From NCBI GenBank assembly GCA_003247135.1, contig QKAW01000001.1:1-64000 (forward strand): 64,000 bases of DNA, given 5' to 3'. Each line of letters opens with the position of its first letter. The stretch's first letter is position 1. The notes beneath the pieces were generated by a model. That model made no database searches, was not told where the DNA came from, and worked only from the letters and a program-made list of their open reading frames with translations. Positions 8,145-15,482 of the stretch are shown here, in pieces. This stretch comes from Spirochaetales bacterium. Its GTDB lineage: Bacteria; Spirochaetota; Spirochaetia; DSM-2461. Both the position numbers and the translations under genes were made by a program.

Positions 8145-8212
8145 AACCATAAGATCGGAATTAACCTGACCGGGATAAAATCCCGGTTCTGGTTCAATGA
8201 TATCTTATGGTT
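8145..8212. repeat. Second nested palindrome, 68 bp
   Basis: AACCATAAGAT at 8145-8155 is the exact complement of 8202-8212. Inside it is the hairpin ACCGGGAT (8169-8176) with ATCCCGGT (8180-8187) and a 3-nt loop, flanked by weaker complementarity (GAA..AACC with GGTTC). It lies immediately after the stop codon of the leftward gene at 8216, so it may terminate that transcript. The 11-bp terminal inverted repeats also suggest a mobile hairpin or recombination site. This is not a classical T-tailed terminator. Confidence 0.6.
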
Positions 8213-8215
8213 TCA

Positions 8216-8443
8216 TTAATAAATTACAAATAAGATTCCTAATACAAGCATACCCATCCCAAGAATCATAAAAATAACACTCCCTAGTATTCCGGCAATA
8301 TTTATTTTTTTTTGTGAACTAACATCTCTACCTTCAGGTCTTTTTATGATTCTCAAAATTCCTTTAGCATCTAAATAAACAAATATACTTAAACCTAAAG
8401 TAACAATTCCATACAGAATTAATTGTATAGCAGTTTTACTCAT
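8216..8443 (-). CDS. Small two-TM membrane protein downstream of the Rhs tip (75 aa)
   Basis: The start is one of two adjacent ATGs (8446/8443), both immediately behind GGGGAG; a longer reading to 8476 lacks a site. TM segments lie at about residues 4-23 and 49-73, with a basic cytoplasmic-type loop between (KGILRIIKRPEGRD). It overlaps the end of the preceding small gene, so both are one translation unit. Position directly after an Rhs C-terminal tip is where immunity proteins are encoded, which is the best guess at function. No family recognised. Confidence 0.55.
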   Translation of the reverse strand: MSKTAIQLILYGIVTLGLSIFVYLDAKGILRIIKRPEGRDVSSQKKINIAGILGSVIFMILGMGMLVLGILFVIY

Positions 8444-8645
8444 CATCTCCCCTTGTTTGTTTAATAAAATTCCCAAGTAAACTCCAAAGAATTAATACAG
8501 AAATATTTATACAAATGCTAAATACGATATTATTTTTAATACTAAAGTTAAAAATTTTGATCCTTATTATGAAAAATAAAGCTTCTATAATAAACCACGT
8601 AGGTATTAACTTTAGAATCCATTTAAAAAGAAATCTATCTTTCAT
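8436..8645 (-). CDS. Small membrane protein immediately after the Rhs tip (69 aa)
   Basis: Two hydrophobic segments (about residues 9-28 and 38-60) separated by a basic turn (IRIKIFNFSIKNN). The gene begins at the ATG directly abutting the Rhs stop (8646) and overlaps the next small membrane gene. Immunity proteins against pore- or membrane-active Rhs tips are often small TM proteins, which makes this a candidate. There is no sequence family match I can name. Confidence 0.5.
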   Translation of the reverse strand: MKDRFLFKWILKLIPTWFIIEALFFIIRIKIFNFSIKNNIVFSICINISVLILWSLLGNFIKQTRGDDE

Positions 8646-9290
8646 CTATTTCCCTTCTACAGTCCCAATAATACTAGCTTCAGCAGGAACAAAAACGAGA
8701 TCGATAATATCTACATCATTACCAGTTGTCATTTCATAAATTCCTAAACCTGTAATTTGAACTCCAGTGACAAATAGGCTTCCCAGACCTTCTGCGGCAA
8801 GTCCACCTGATTGATAAATGGCATAACCTGATGCTCCAGTTATAGCAACACCAACAATAGTAGTTCCTAAGCCTTCCAGAAAAACACTATTCTCAAGATT
8901 ATCTAAAAAAGTACTTTCTTGTATATTCTGACCTTCCTGATAATTCTTTCCCCATGCAGTCATCATATCCCACGAATCTTGTTGTGGATATTTTAAATTA
9001 ACAGTCTGACCAGGGTAGATTAAATCTGGATTATCAATTTGAGGATTCATATTTATTATTTCTTGCAAATCGAATCCGTTATCAATGGCAATTTGAGATA
9101 ATGTATCACCAGATTGAACAGTTGTATTTGAACATAACCCCAACGGATCTATATAGTTAATCGGATCATTATTAACGTATGCATACCAGTTGTAGCCATC
9201 TTTTTCACCCTCTGAATTTTGAAAATTAAAACTCATCATTGGGCTGTCTAAAATAGAAAAAAGTTGTTCGTTTCCCATAGAACTACTCAT
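8646..9290 (-). pseudogene. Orphan 3' end of an Rhs/YD-repeat protein with LysM and hydrophobic tip
   Basis: The reading begins around ATG 9290, overlapping the HEPN stop, and encodes about 214 aa. The hallmark Rhs core terminus is present (YAYVNNDPINYIDPLGL), followed by a LysM module (SGDTLSQIAIDNGFDL to IYPGQTVNLKY) and a glycine-rich hydrophobic tip. The 1000+ residue YD-repeat shell that normally precedes PLGL is missing, so this is a displaced tip, as left by recombination of Rhs cassettes. It could be a silent donor cassette. Two small membrane genes follow and may be its immunity genes. Whether the ATG is used is unknown. Confidence 0.7.
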
Positions 9291-9678
9291 TGTTAACAAT
9301 CTTCTCGATCTGCTCATAAATATATTTTGCTTCTCTATAGAACTCTTTTGACCTTTCAATGGATAAAGAACCATATGGCAATAATCCCATATCAGCAGGA
9401 TATCTTGCATCAATATAGGTTTCTGAGATCTCTTCTAAGAGAGTCATATCAATTTCTAATTTACAATGGTTTCGAACAGTACCATATAATCTTAAAAGAT
9501 TATGTTTCAAAGGAACTTCTTCTGTATTTAGACAAATAATCGCTTTAAAGCATTTTTCTATACACTGATGGCAATGAAAGGCTACTACGTTAGTTAAATC
9601 TTCATCTCCAAGCAGTTTAATCACAGTCTTTAAGTCTGTTAAAGCAAATAACAACCACTCTTTAACTAAATTGTTCAT
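9283..9678 (-). CDS. HEPN-domain protein (131 aa), toxin of a HEPN/MNT pair
   Basis: All-helical HEPN fold: CHQCIEKCFKAIICLNTEEVPLKHNLLRLY is the typical core, with DARYPAD and ERSKEFYREAKYIYEQI completing the last helices. HEPN proteins of this small type pair with minimal nucleotidyltransferases; toxicity is usually RNase activity and can be silenced by nucleotide addition. The classical RNase motif R-x4-6-H is not obvious here, so activity is uncertain. The gene overlaps the upstream nucleotidyltransferase by 17 bp and its stop overlaps the Rhs fragment start. Confidence 0.85.
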   Translation of the reverse strand: MNNLVKEWLLFALTDLKTVIKLLGDEDLTNVVAFHCHQCIEKCFKAIICLNTEEVPLKHNLLRLYGTVRNHCKLEIDMTLLEEISETYIDARYPADMGLLPYGSLSIERSKEFYREAKYIYEQIEKIVNNE

Positions 9679-10042
9679 ATATAAGTGTCCCTATTTCAGT
9701 TATCTCAGTCATAAATGGTTTATTAAACTCATTCAGGAGCTTAAATTCTTCTTTCGTATATACAAGTAAATCAATAGGAACTTCCATACTTAATTCTAAA
9801 ATGGTATTTCTAACAGCTACTTTATTCTTTAGTTTTTCATCATAAGTTTTAGGAACATCGTCAATATTTAAGATTACTGCTAAATCAATGTCACTATCCT
9901 GGGTCTCTGTACCCTTTGCAACAGAACCAAACATATATATTTGAAAAGGGTTTATCTCCTTAAGTGATTCAACAATTTGTGGTACATAACCTCTTAAATT
10001 ACTCATATTAAAAGTGTATCCCATTTGCAATTTATTATCCAT
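9662..10042 (-). CDS. MNT-type minimal nucleotidyltransferase antitoxin (126 aa)
   Basis: The signature GS-x10-DxD is present: GS at 39-40 (FGSVAKG) with D51 and D53 (DSDIDLAV). This fold transfers nucleotides and, in HEPN/MNT pairs, neutralises the HEPN toxin. The start is ATG 10042, which has AGGAGG six bases upstream; a longer open reading up to 10099 is only the fused tail of a broken integrase. The 5' 125 bp are duplicated at the left window edge. It is co-translated with the HEPN gene (17-bp overlap). Confidence 0.88.
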   Translation of the reverse strand: MDNKLQMGYTFNMSNLRGYVPQIVESLKEINPFQIYMFGSVAKGTETQDSDIDLAVILNIDDVPKTYDEKLKNKVAVRNTILELSMEVPIDLLVYTKEEFKLLNEFNKPFMTEITEIGTLIYEQFS

Positions 10043-10124
10043 ACAATTCCTCCTACTCTGGTGATAGGTTTTATGTAACTTCTTAATACTTTTAATCATA
10101 TCTTTTGTGTAACCTGCTGTTTTT
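9918..10124. repeat. Right copy of long direct repeat
   Basis: Identical to 1-144 over 9918-10061, then a 22-bp deletion relative to the left copy, then about 60 bp of diverged match to left positions 167-228. The perfect part lies mostly in the nucleotidyltransferase gene; the diverged part is integrase 3' sequence. The sharp difference in identity between the two parts suggests that selection or gene conversion keeps the antitoxin segment uniform, or that the events differ in age. Confidence 0.9.
10059..10124 (-). pseudogene. Remnant of tyrosine recombinase C-terminus
   Basis: Read leftward it encodes AGYTKDMIKSIKKLHKTYH, matching the last residues of the recombinase at 136-1044, including the catalytic tyrosine context. 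Everything upstream of the tyrosine is gone; an in-frame stop precedes it. The remnant marks where a second recombinase-nucleotidyltransferase arrangement once stood. The following 10125-10296 holds only a short uncertain leftward reading (about 37 codons) and a possible rightward TTGACA at 10260. Confidence 0.7.
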
Positions 10125-10296
10125 CATTATGCATTTAGCGATAAGACGCTTTTCACCCAATTCTCTAATTGAACTCCAATAATCTTCAGGTTTTCTTATC
10201 ACTTGAACCTCATGTAAACAGAATAATATATTAATAATTTAATTCCATATGGAGTGAATTTGACAATAGATCATATTCAATGTTATTTTCATAATA

Positions 10297-10629
10297 GTGA
10301 CAAGAATATACTCTATATTAATACTTACACTAATAATTGCTAACTCAAACATTTACTCACAAGATAAGCCTATGGATTGCAGTAGTAAATCGGGCTATCA
10401 TAATAATGTCGTTTTTTACTGTGTAATGTGTAATCCATCACAAGAGAGATCTAATATAGATGTTTTACAGTCCAGAGAATACAAACAAAAATATAAAATA
10501 CAATTGATTCCTTATAAATTTTCTGAAATCTACAAATATCCAGAAAGTGTAAAATTTCATTACAAGCCAGATATTTCTCCGGGAAATAGTCTATCCATAT
10601 ATAAAATTAATTGTTCATTTCTCCTTTGA
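10297..10629 (+). CDS. Small exported cysteine-containing protein (110 aa)
   Basis: The GTG start gives a plausible signal peptide (TRIYSILILTLIIANSNIYSQ) with cleavage after about residue 20. The mature part has a CVMCNP motif and another two cysteines. It lies 46 bp upstream of the HMA/DsbD_2 metal protein, so a role in copper handling in the periplasm is possible. No family recognised. No ribosome site is evident, and the GTG sits close to a possible TTGACA promoter at 10260, so start and even coding status are uncertain. Confidence 0.45.
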   Translation: MTRIYSILILTLIIANSNIYSQDKPMDCSSKSGYHNNVVFYCVMCNPSQERSNIDVLQSREYKQKYKIQLIPYKFSEIYKYPESVKFHYKPDISPGNSLSIYKINCSFLL

Positions 10630-10675
10630 TTCATTATAAACATCTGACTCAAAAATAATATTAAAGGAAATTAAA

Positions 10676-12433
10676 GTGAACATAAAAACATATTTACAGG
10701 TTAAAGGTATGTCCTGTAAAAACTGCGAATCAAAAATTGTATCTCATATTAACAGCAACCCATCAGTATTAAAGTGCAGTGCTGATTATGCTAGTGGGAT
10801 TGTGGTTATTGAACATGAAGACAATAATCTTGATATACAAAGTATAATTAATTCAACAGAGACAGAGCTAGGTTATAAGAGTAGAGTAATCTCTCCATCA
10901 TTAAAAAACTGGATTAAAATATATCCAACATTAATTGGTTTAATAGCTGTACTAGTATTATATATAGTGGCAGTAAAAACAGGGGTTTTAAATAATATTC
11001 CACAGATAACAGAGAAGATGAATTATTCAATCCTTTTTGTTGTTGGATTAATGACATCAATACACTGTATAGGTATGTGTGGTGGAATAAATTTATCACA
11101 AACTTGCTCAGCATTAGAAGAGTCGAAAATAAACATATTAAAAAGAGGTGTTTCATACAATTTAGGTCGGTTACTCTCTTATACAATAATTGGAGGTATT
11201 GTTGGTGGAATTGGGACAGTCCTCTCCATCTCTCTAACAATGCAAAGTATTATAATTATTGGGGCTGGAATTATTATGATAATAATGGGAGCAAATATGC
11301 TTGGACTACTCTCATTCCTAAAAAAAATTGTACCTGTTATTCCGGCATCCTTCGGGACAAAGATAATAAAGTATAGTAAAAACAAGAACTCTTTTTTTGT
11401 TGGTTTTTTAAATGGTTTTATGCCTTGCGGACCACTTCAATCTATGCAGTTATATGCTTTATCAACCGGAAGTATTATAAAAGGAGCATTTTCTATGTTT
11501 CTTTTTAGTGCAGGAACAATCCCTTTAATGCTGTTGTTCGGTACTATAGGGTCCTTCTTTTCAGTAAAAAAACAGAAAAACATACTAAGAATCAGTGCTT
11601 TTCTTGTTTTAATTCTGGGATTAAGTATGATAAACAGAGGATTGAGTTTAAATGGAATTGAAGTGAATAAGACTCCATCTAAAACCATAGAATCAGACTC
11701 TGCTATAGCATCAATAAAAGGAGATAAGCAGATTGTAATATCTAGTGTCACTTCCAGAGCCTATGAGCCAATTATAGTTCAGGCAGGTATTCCTGTAGAA
11801 TGGACTCTGCATGCAGAAAATGGAGCCATAAATGGGTGTAATAACGCTATAATTTCCAGAGATTTTAATATAAATACAAGCCTGAATGTAGGTGACACTA
11901 CAGTAACATTTACTCCTGAAAAACCAGGTAATTATATATTTACCTGCTGGATGGGGATGATAACTTCGAATATTATTGTAGTTGAAGATTTATCCTCTAT
12001 TGATCCGGAAAGTTTACAGTCATCAACCAGGAAATCCCAGGAAACTGTAGAAATTACTATTCCTGAATACAACAAAACTGATATTGTTCTTTCCGAAATT
12101 GTTAATGGTAAACAGTACTCAGAGTTAAAAATTAGCAGTCTTGGTTTTGAGAAATCAATAATAGTAATGGAAAAAAACAGAGAAACAGAGTGGACTTTTA
12201 TACCTAACTCTTTAGATGCTAAAACATCCAGGCTTCTTTTTCCAAATTATAAAGCTCAAATGGATTTAATTGATGGCACAAATAATTCAGTAGTTATAAC
12301 TCCCGAAGCTGACCTTTATTTTTATACTGTAAGTGGCGATTATCTGGGTTTTGTCATTCTGGTTGATGATTTAAACAGTGTGGATAATGACTTAATACTG
12401 CAAAAAGTCAGATCCTATATTGGAAGTAATTAA
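10676..12433 (+). CDS. HMA domain / DsbD_2 (TauE-SafE-like) membrane / cupredoxin-like fusion protein (585 aa)
   Basis: The start is GTG 10676, preceded by AAAGGA. Residues 1-70 are a heavy-metal-associated domain with GMSCKNC (MxCxxC copper site). A TM anchor at about 82-100 leads to a six-helix DsbD_2-type transporter unit with the paired motifs HCIGMCGG and FMPCGPL. Residues 345-440 form a cupredoxin-like domain (PVEWTLHAENG, NYIFTCWMGMI with Cys and Met ligands), and a second related domain ends the protein. Family members with HMA plus DsbD_2 are linked to copper delivery and oxidase maturation. The double cupredoxin tail is an unusual extension. Copper traffic across the inner membrane is inferred. 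Confidence 0.85.
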   Translation: MNIKTYLQVKGMSCKNCESKIVSHINSNPSVLKCSADYASGIVVIEHEDNNLDIQSIINSTETELGYKSRVISPSLKNWIKIYPTLIGLIAVLVLYIVAVKTGVLNNIPQITEKMNYSILFVVGLMTSIHCIGMCGGINLSQTCSALEESKINILKRGVSYNLGRLLSYTIIGGIVGGIGTVLSISLTMQSIIIIGAGIIMIIMGANMLGLLSFLKKIVPVIPASFGTKIIKYSKNKNSFFVGFLNGFMPCGPLQSMQLYALSTGSIIKGAFSMFLFSAGTIPLMLLFGTIGSFFSVKKQKNILRISAFLVLILGLSMINRGLSLNGIEVNKTPSKTIESDSAIASIKGDKQIVISSVTSRAYEPIIVQAGIPVEWTLHAENGAINGCNNAIISRDFNINTSLNVGDTTVTFTPEKPGNYIFTCWMGMITSNIIVVEDLSSIDPESLQSSTRKSQETVEITIPEYNKTDIVLSEIVNGKQYSELKISSLGFEKSIIVMEKNRETEWTFIPNSLDAKTSRLLFPNYKAQMDLIDGTNNSVVITPEADLYFYTVSGDYLGFVILVDDLNSVDNDLILQKVRSYIGSN

Positions 12434-12462
12434 TAAATTCTTTACTGACCTTAATTTATATC

Positions 12463-12480
12463 CCCCATATAAACATGGGG
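12463..12480. terminator. Weak hairpin after the copper gene
   Basis: CCCCAT (12463-12468) and ATGGGG (12475-12480) form a short GC-rich stem 27 bp after the stop codon. No strong T-run follows directly, so it is a modest terminator candidate. The rest of 12434-12597 shows nothing recognisable. Confidence 0.4.
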
Positions 12481-12597
12481 AGTATTTCCATCATTATTTT
12501 TTTGCATAACCAGGATTTTATTGTTGTGTAAAATAATTGCTTTTGCTGCTGTTCTAACCGGAAAATTTGACATGTAAAAATAATATAAAATTATTAC

Positions 12598-13392
12598 CTA
12601 TCTATGCAATCTGTAATCTCCGGGTCTTAAACCAGTTTCATTAAAAAATATTCTGGAAAAATGGGACCCATCATAAAACCCCAGCTTATGCCCTATCTCA
12701 TCGCAGCTTAATTTAGAGTCATTTAACAAATTCATTGCAGCTTCAATTCTTTTTTTTCTATGATATCTTCCAGGAGATAATCCTAAAACCTTTGAAAAAT
12801 ACCTGGTAAAAGATGATCTCTCCATATTTAATAATGATGACCACTCCTCTACTTTGCACTCCCTGTTTAGATTTTCATCCATATGATTAATAACAATCAT
12901 TAATCGTGAAAGATCTCTGTAATGGGATTTAGAAAGGTTAGCTCTTGGTGCTACTATGAATAATGAGATAATCTCCAGTAGTTTAGATGCTACTTGTAAT
13001 TGGTTTAATGGTGTGTGATGATCACTTCTATCCATAATATAGTTAAAATCCTGAACATCTATACCAGAGCTACCAACTTCAATTTGGTACCTGCAAATAT
13101 ACTGATTAAAAAACGACAACTCACCAGGAGTTCTGAGTTGAAAATGGATGAAGTAGAGTTCCATTTTACCAAAATGATTATAATCATGGAGTGTATACTC
13201 TGGAATAAGAAATATTTTTCCCGGAGTTAATGTAAATGTCTCTCCGGAATGACTAAGAACACCCTTTCCACTCATGATCAAATAGAGCCTGGAAAAACTG
13301 TCCTGATAGTTTTTATCCCGCCATCTATCCCTAACGTAACGTCTTTCAATTCTATTTAATGTTATATCCAAAGATGGAAGATTACTAACCAT
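12598..13392 (-). CDS. AraC-family transcriptional regulator (264 aa)
   Basis: An N-terminal cupin-like sensing domain (SHSGETFTLTPGKIFLIPEYTLHDY, about residues 50-90) is followed by a C-terminal double HTH AraC domain (SFTRYFSKVLGLSPGRYHRKKRIEAAMNLL, and GFYDGSHFSRIFFNETGLRPGDYR). It is divergent from a URO-D family methyltransferase gene with a 112-bp shared intergenic region, so it most likely controls that gene in response to a small ligand. Length and domain order are normal for the family. Confidence 0.92.
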   Translation of the reverse strand: MVSNLPSLDITLNRIERRYVRDRWRDKNYQDSFSRLYLIMSGKGVLSHSGETFTLTPGKIFLIPEYTLHDYNHFGKMELYFIHFQLRTPGELSFFNQYICRYQIEVGSSGIDVQDFNYIMDRSDHHTPLNQLQVASKLLEIISLFIVAPRANLSKSHYRDLSRLMIVINHMDENLNRECKVEEWSSLLNMERSSFTRYFSKVLGLSPGRYHRKKRIEAAMNLLNDSKLSCDEIGHKLGFYDGSHFSRIFFNETGLRPGDYRLHR

Positions 13393-13504
13393 AATATAAA
13401 ATTAATATCACAAATGTACAATAAAGATCAATAAAAATACATTTGCAGTTTAATCATTTAATACAATAATTATCATCAAGAGAATCAGTAATAAAGGAGT
13501 TAAT

Positions 13505-14572
13505 ATGTCATATCAAGATGGTTGGGCAGCATTAAATTTGGAAATGCCCTCTAGAGTTCCAAGAACAGAGTACTCGGCACATCAGCACTGGGAGCTAATT
13601 AAAGCTGTTACAGGTATTGATGTTAGTGCCCAAAGCCCTCAAAATGTACAACAGATGGCAAGCTCTGCATTTAGAAGTTCTAAACATTGGAATTATGATC
13701 TAAACTGGTCTATAGATTTTCATATAAACGATTTGGGTAAATATGTGACCAAAATGGGTCATGCAGAATTTGCAGCAGAAGGTGCAGACTACATTGACAA
13801 CAGAGGAAGTTTCTTTAACTCGTTAGATGAGAAATTAGACTTTGATCCATCAGAATATATTCCTCACCCTTCTCATAGTGCTCTTGTTAAGCGTTTTAAT
13901 GATAAATTTGACACACAAAAAAAACTTAATCCTGATGGGGTTAATATGAATGGAACTTACATCTCCTTTATGTCTGGTCTACTTGAAATTTACGGTTGGG
14001 ATGACTTGTTAATGGGAATGGGTATGGAGCAGGAAAGGTTTATAGAAAGTGCGAATAGATATGCAAAATGGATGATACCTGTATATGAAGCATTAGCTGA
14101 TTGCGACTCCCCGGTAATAATGATACATGATGATATCGTCTGGACTTCAGGTCCTTTTACACACCCAGAATGGTACAGAGAGCATCTTTTTCCAGTTTAT
14201 AAGGAGTATATGAAACCATTAAAAGAGGCCGGCAAGAAGGTATTATATACAAGTGATGGGAACTACAGTATGTTTATTGACGATATTGCTCAGTGTGGTT
14301 TCTCTGGTTTTGTAATGGAACCTATGACAGATATGAAATATATTGCAGAAAAATATGGTAAAACCCATAGCTTTGTTGGTAATGCTGATACAAGAGTACT
14401 TCTTCACGGAACAAAGGAGCAGATTCGGGCTGAAGTTAAGAGATGTATGGATATAGGTAAAAACTGCCCAGGTTTTTTTATGGCAGTAGGAAACCACATT
14501 CCAGCTAATACCCCTGTTGAAAACGCTATTTACTATAATGAAGTTTATGAAGAGTTAGGTAAAAGACGTTAA
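13505..14572 (+). CDS. Uroporphyrinogen decarboxylase (URO-D) family protein, probable corrinoid methyltransferase type (355 aa)
   Basis: TIM-barrel URO-D superfamily. Motifs seen: IHDDIVWTSGPFTHPEWYREHLFPVYKEYMKPLKEAGKKVLYTSDGN, and NADTRVLLHGTKEQIRAEVKRCMD near the C-terminus with AVGNHIPANTPVENAIYY. True HemE proteins have a conserved N-terminal RxPVWxMRQAG stretch, which is missing, so haem synthesis is unlikely. Relatives of this type transfer methyl groups to corrinoid proteins or act on O-methylated aromatic and sugar compounds. AAAGGAG precedes the ATG. A divergent AraC regulator suggests substrate induction. Confidence 0.8.
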   Translation: MSYQDGWAALNLEMPSRVPRTEYSAHQHWELIKAVTGIDVSAQSPQNVQQMASSAFRSSKHWNYDLNWSIDFHINDLGKYVTKMGHAEFAAEGADYIDNRGSFFNSLDEKLDFDPSEYIPHPSHSALVKRFNDKFDTQKKLNPDGVNMNGTYISFMSGLLEIYGWDDLLMGMGMEQERFIESANRYAKWMIPVYEALADCDSPVIMIHDDIVWTSGPFTHPEWYREHLFPVYKEYMKPLKEAGKKVLYTSDGNYSMFIDDIAQCGFSGFVMEPMTDMKYIAEKYGKTHSFVGNADTRVLLHGTKEQIRAEVKRCMDIGKNCPGFFMAVGNHIPANTPVENAIYYNEVYEELGKRR

Positions 14573-14578
14573 ATAAAT

Positions 14579-14612
14579 AAACCGGAGTGATATGGTTTCA
14601 TTCCGGTTTTTA
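14579..14612 (+). terminator. Rho-independent terminator after the URO-D gene
   Basis: AAACCGGA (about 14579-14586) pairs with TCCGGTTT (14602-14609), the loop being TGATATGG-rich, and T residues follow the stem. It stands 7 bp after the stop codon. Confidence 0.8.
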
Positions 14613-14679
14613 ATTCCATATAATAACAAGAAAATATTTATCCCGATTTTTAACAGTGAAAATATTCTATAGACCTTTG

Positions 14680-15326
14680 TTAAACTAATCTTGAATTAAA
14701 ACCAATTAAACTAGGTAAAATATCATTAAAGTCTCTTCCTTCGTATAATTTTATATAATTCTCATTTTTACCAATTGTTCCAGATAAAGGATCAGCACTT
14801 AACCAACCCTCCTCTTCAATAAAAGCCTCAATCCATGCATGACTACATAGACTGTTGTCTTTAACAATTATTCCAGAAATGAATTTACATGGAATATTGA
14901 AACTTCTTAAGACTCCAATTGCTAAATGTGAAAACTCAGAACAAGTTCCCTTTTTATTTGATAAAATATATTCTAAAGAGTCATCTAAATTAAATGTCAT
15001 CATAATTTTATTTTCATAATCTTTACAATATGAATTATTTTCAAATATATGCTCTGTAGCAGTACAAATTAATGATCTTTTATTTGTTTTATCCAAATGT
15101 GTAGATTCTACTAGTTTTTTTAGTACAGGATTAGACTTGTTAATTATTGCAGTATTATTAATATAAAAAGCAGGTACCATAGGTGGATCAGTACTAATTA
15201 TCTCATTTTTTAATGACTCAATTTCAACAACAATTTCATTATTTATATATCAATAGCAATAATTTTCTGACTTAAATTGTTGATTGTGTTTTGAGAAATA
15301 CAATTAATCGTAAATTTAGTTTTCAT
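14680..15326 (-). pseudogene. Transglutaminase-like cysteine protease-fold protein, frameshifted near the N-terminus
   Basis: The intact 3' part (14680-15180 and its in-frame extension to about 15250) carries the transglutaminase triad: Cys in GTCSEFSHL, His in CSHAWIE, Asp in SADP. A good ATG at 15326 opens a frame (MKTKFTINCISQ..., to IIAID) that hits a stop at about 15245, while the catalytic frame continues upstream as INNEIVVEIESLKNEIISTDPP. A one-base indel near 15245-15252 would join them. It is therefore probably a recently inactivated gene, unless translated from the internal ATG at 15180. The function of the protein family here is unknown. Confidence 0.7.
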
Positions 15327-15448
15327 AGTGTCTTCCTTTTTTGAACTTTAATATGCAAAATAACCCATACTTTATGGCTTTCTATCGAAATTAACCCATA
15401 TTAATGAGGTTTTTTATACCAGTTTGGAATAGTTTTATTAAAACCATC
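15252..15448. repeat. Split copy of a duplicated segment (partner 16994-17096)
   Basis: Positions 15252-15286 match 16994-17028, and 15378-15448 match 17029-17096 with a few differences. In the right copy the two blocks are fused; here 91 bp separate them. The duplicated copies flank the ATPase gene at 15483-16802. The left copy overlaps the broken N-terminal region of the transglutaminase gene. The 302-bp gap 15181-15482 otherwise contains nothing recognisable. Confidence 0.75.
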
Positions 15449-15482
15449 ATGATAATCATAAATTAATTGAACATTATTTCAC

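Larger units (their letters stand above)
1..10124. mobile_element. Putative integrative plasmid/phage-like island bracketed by direct repeats
   Basis: The segment carries two tandem tyrosine recombinases, a CHC2/TOPRIM primase-ATPase, ParA, a DUF5659-like protein, a Xre repressor, a candidate exclusion gene pair, and a HEPN/MNT module. It is bounded by a 144-bp perfect direct repeat with a period of 9917 bp. Recombination between the repeats would release a circle of about 9.9 kb and leave a single nucleotidyltransferase gene. That it is an integrative element is inferred from gene content; the true left end lies outside the window. A tandem duplication rather than an insertion would look similar. 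Confidence 0.55.

Noticed and set aside
9327-9539. Rightward 70-aa reading across the HEPN gene
   Set aside because: Antisense to a recognised HEPN gene with no independent support.
10043-10099. Extended start of the nucleotidyltransferase, giving an integrase-like N-terminal tail
   Set aside because: The tail is the relic of a truncated integrase; AGGAGG places the true start at 10042.
10914-11751. Leftward and rightward readings inside the HMA/DsbD_2 gene
   Set aside because: Shadows in AT-rich coding DNA; the sense frame carries all known motifs.
13505-14572. HemE (haem-pathway uroporphyrinogen decarboxylase)
   Set aside because: The conserved HemE N-terminal arginine motif is missing and no haem genes are nearby.
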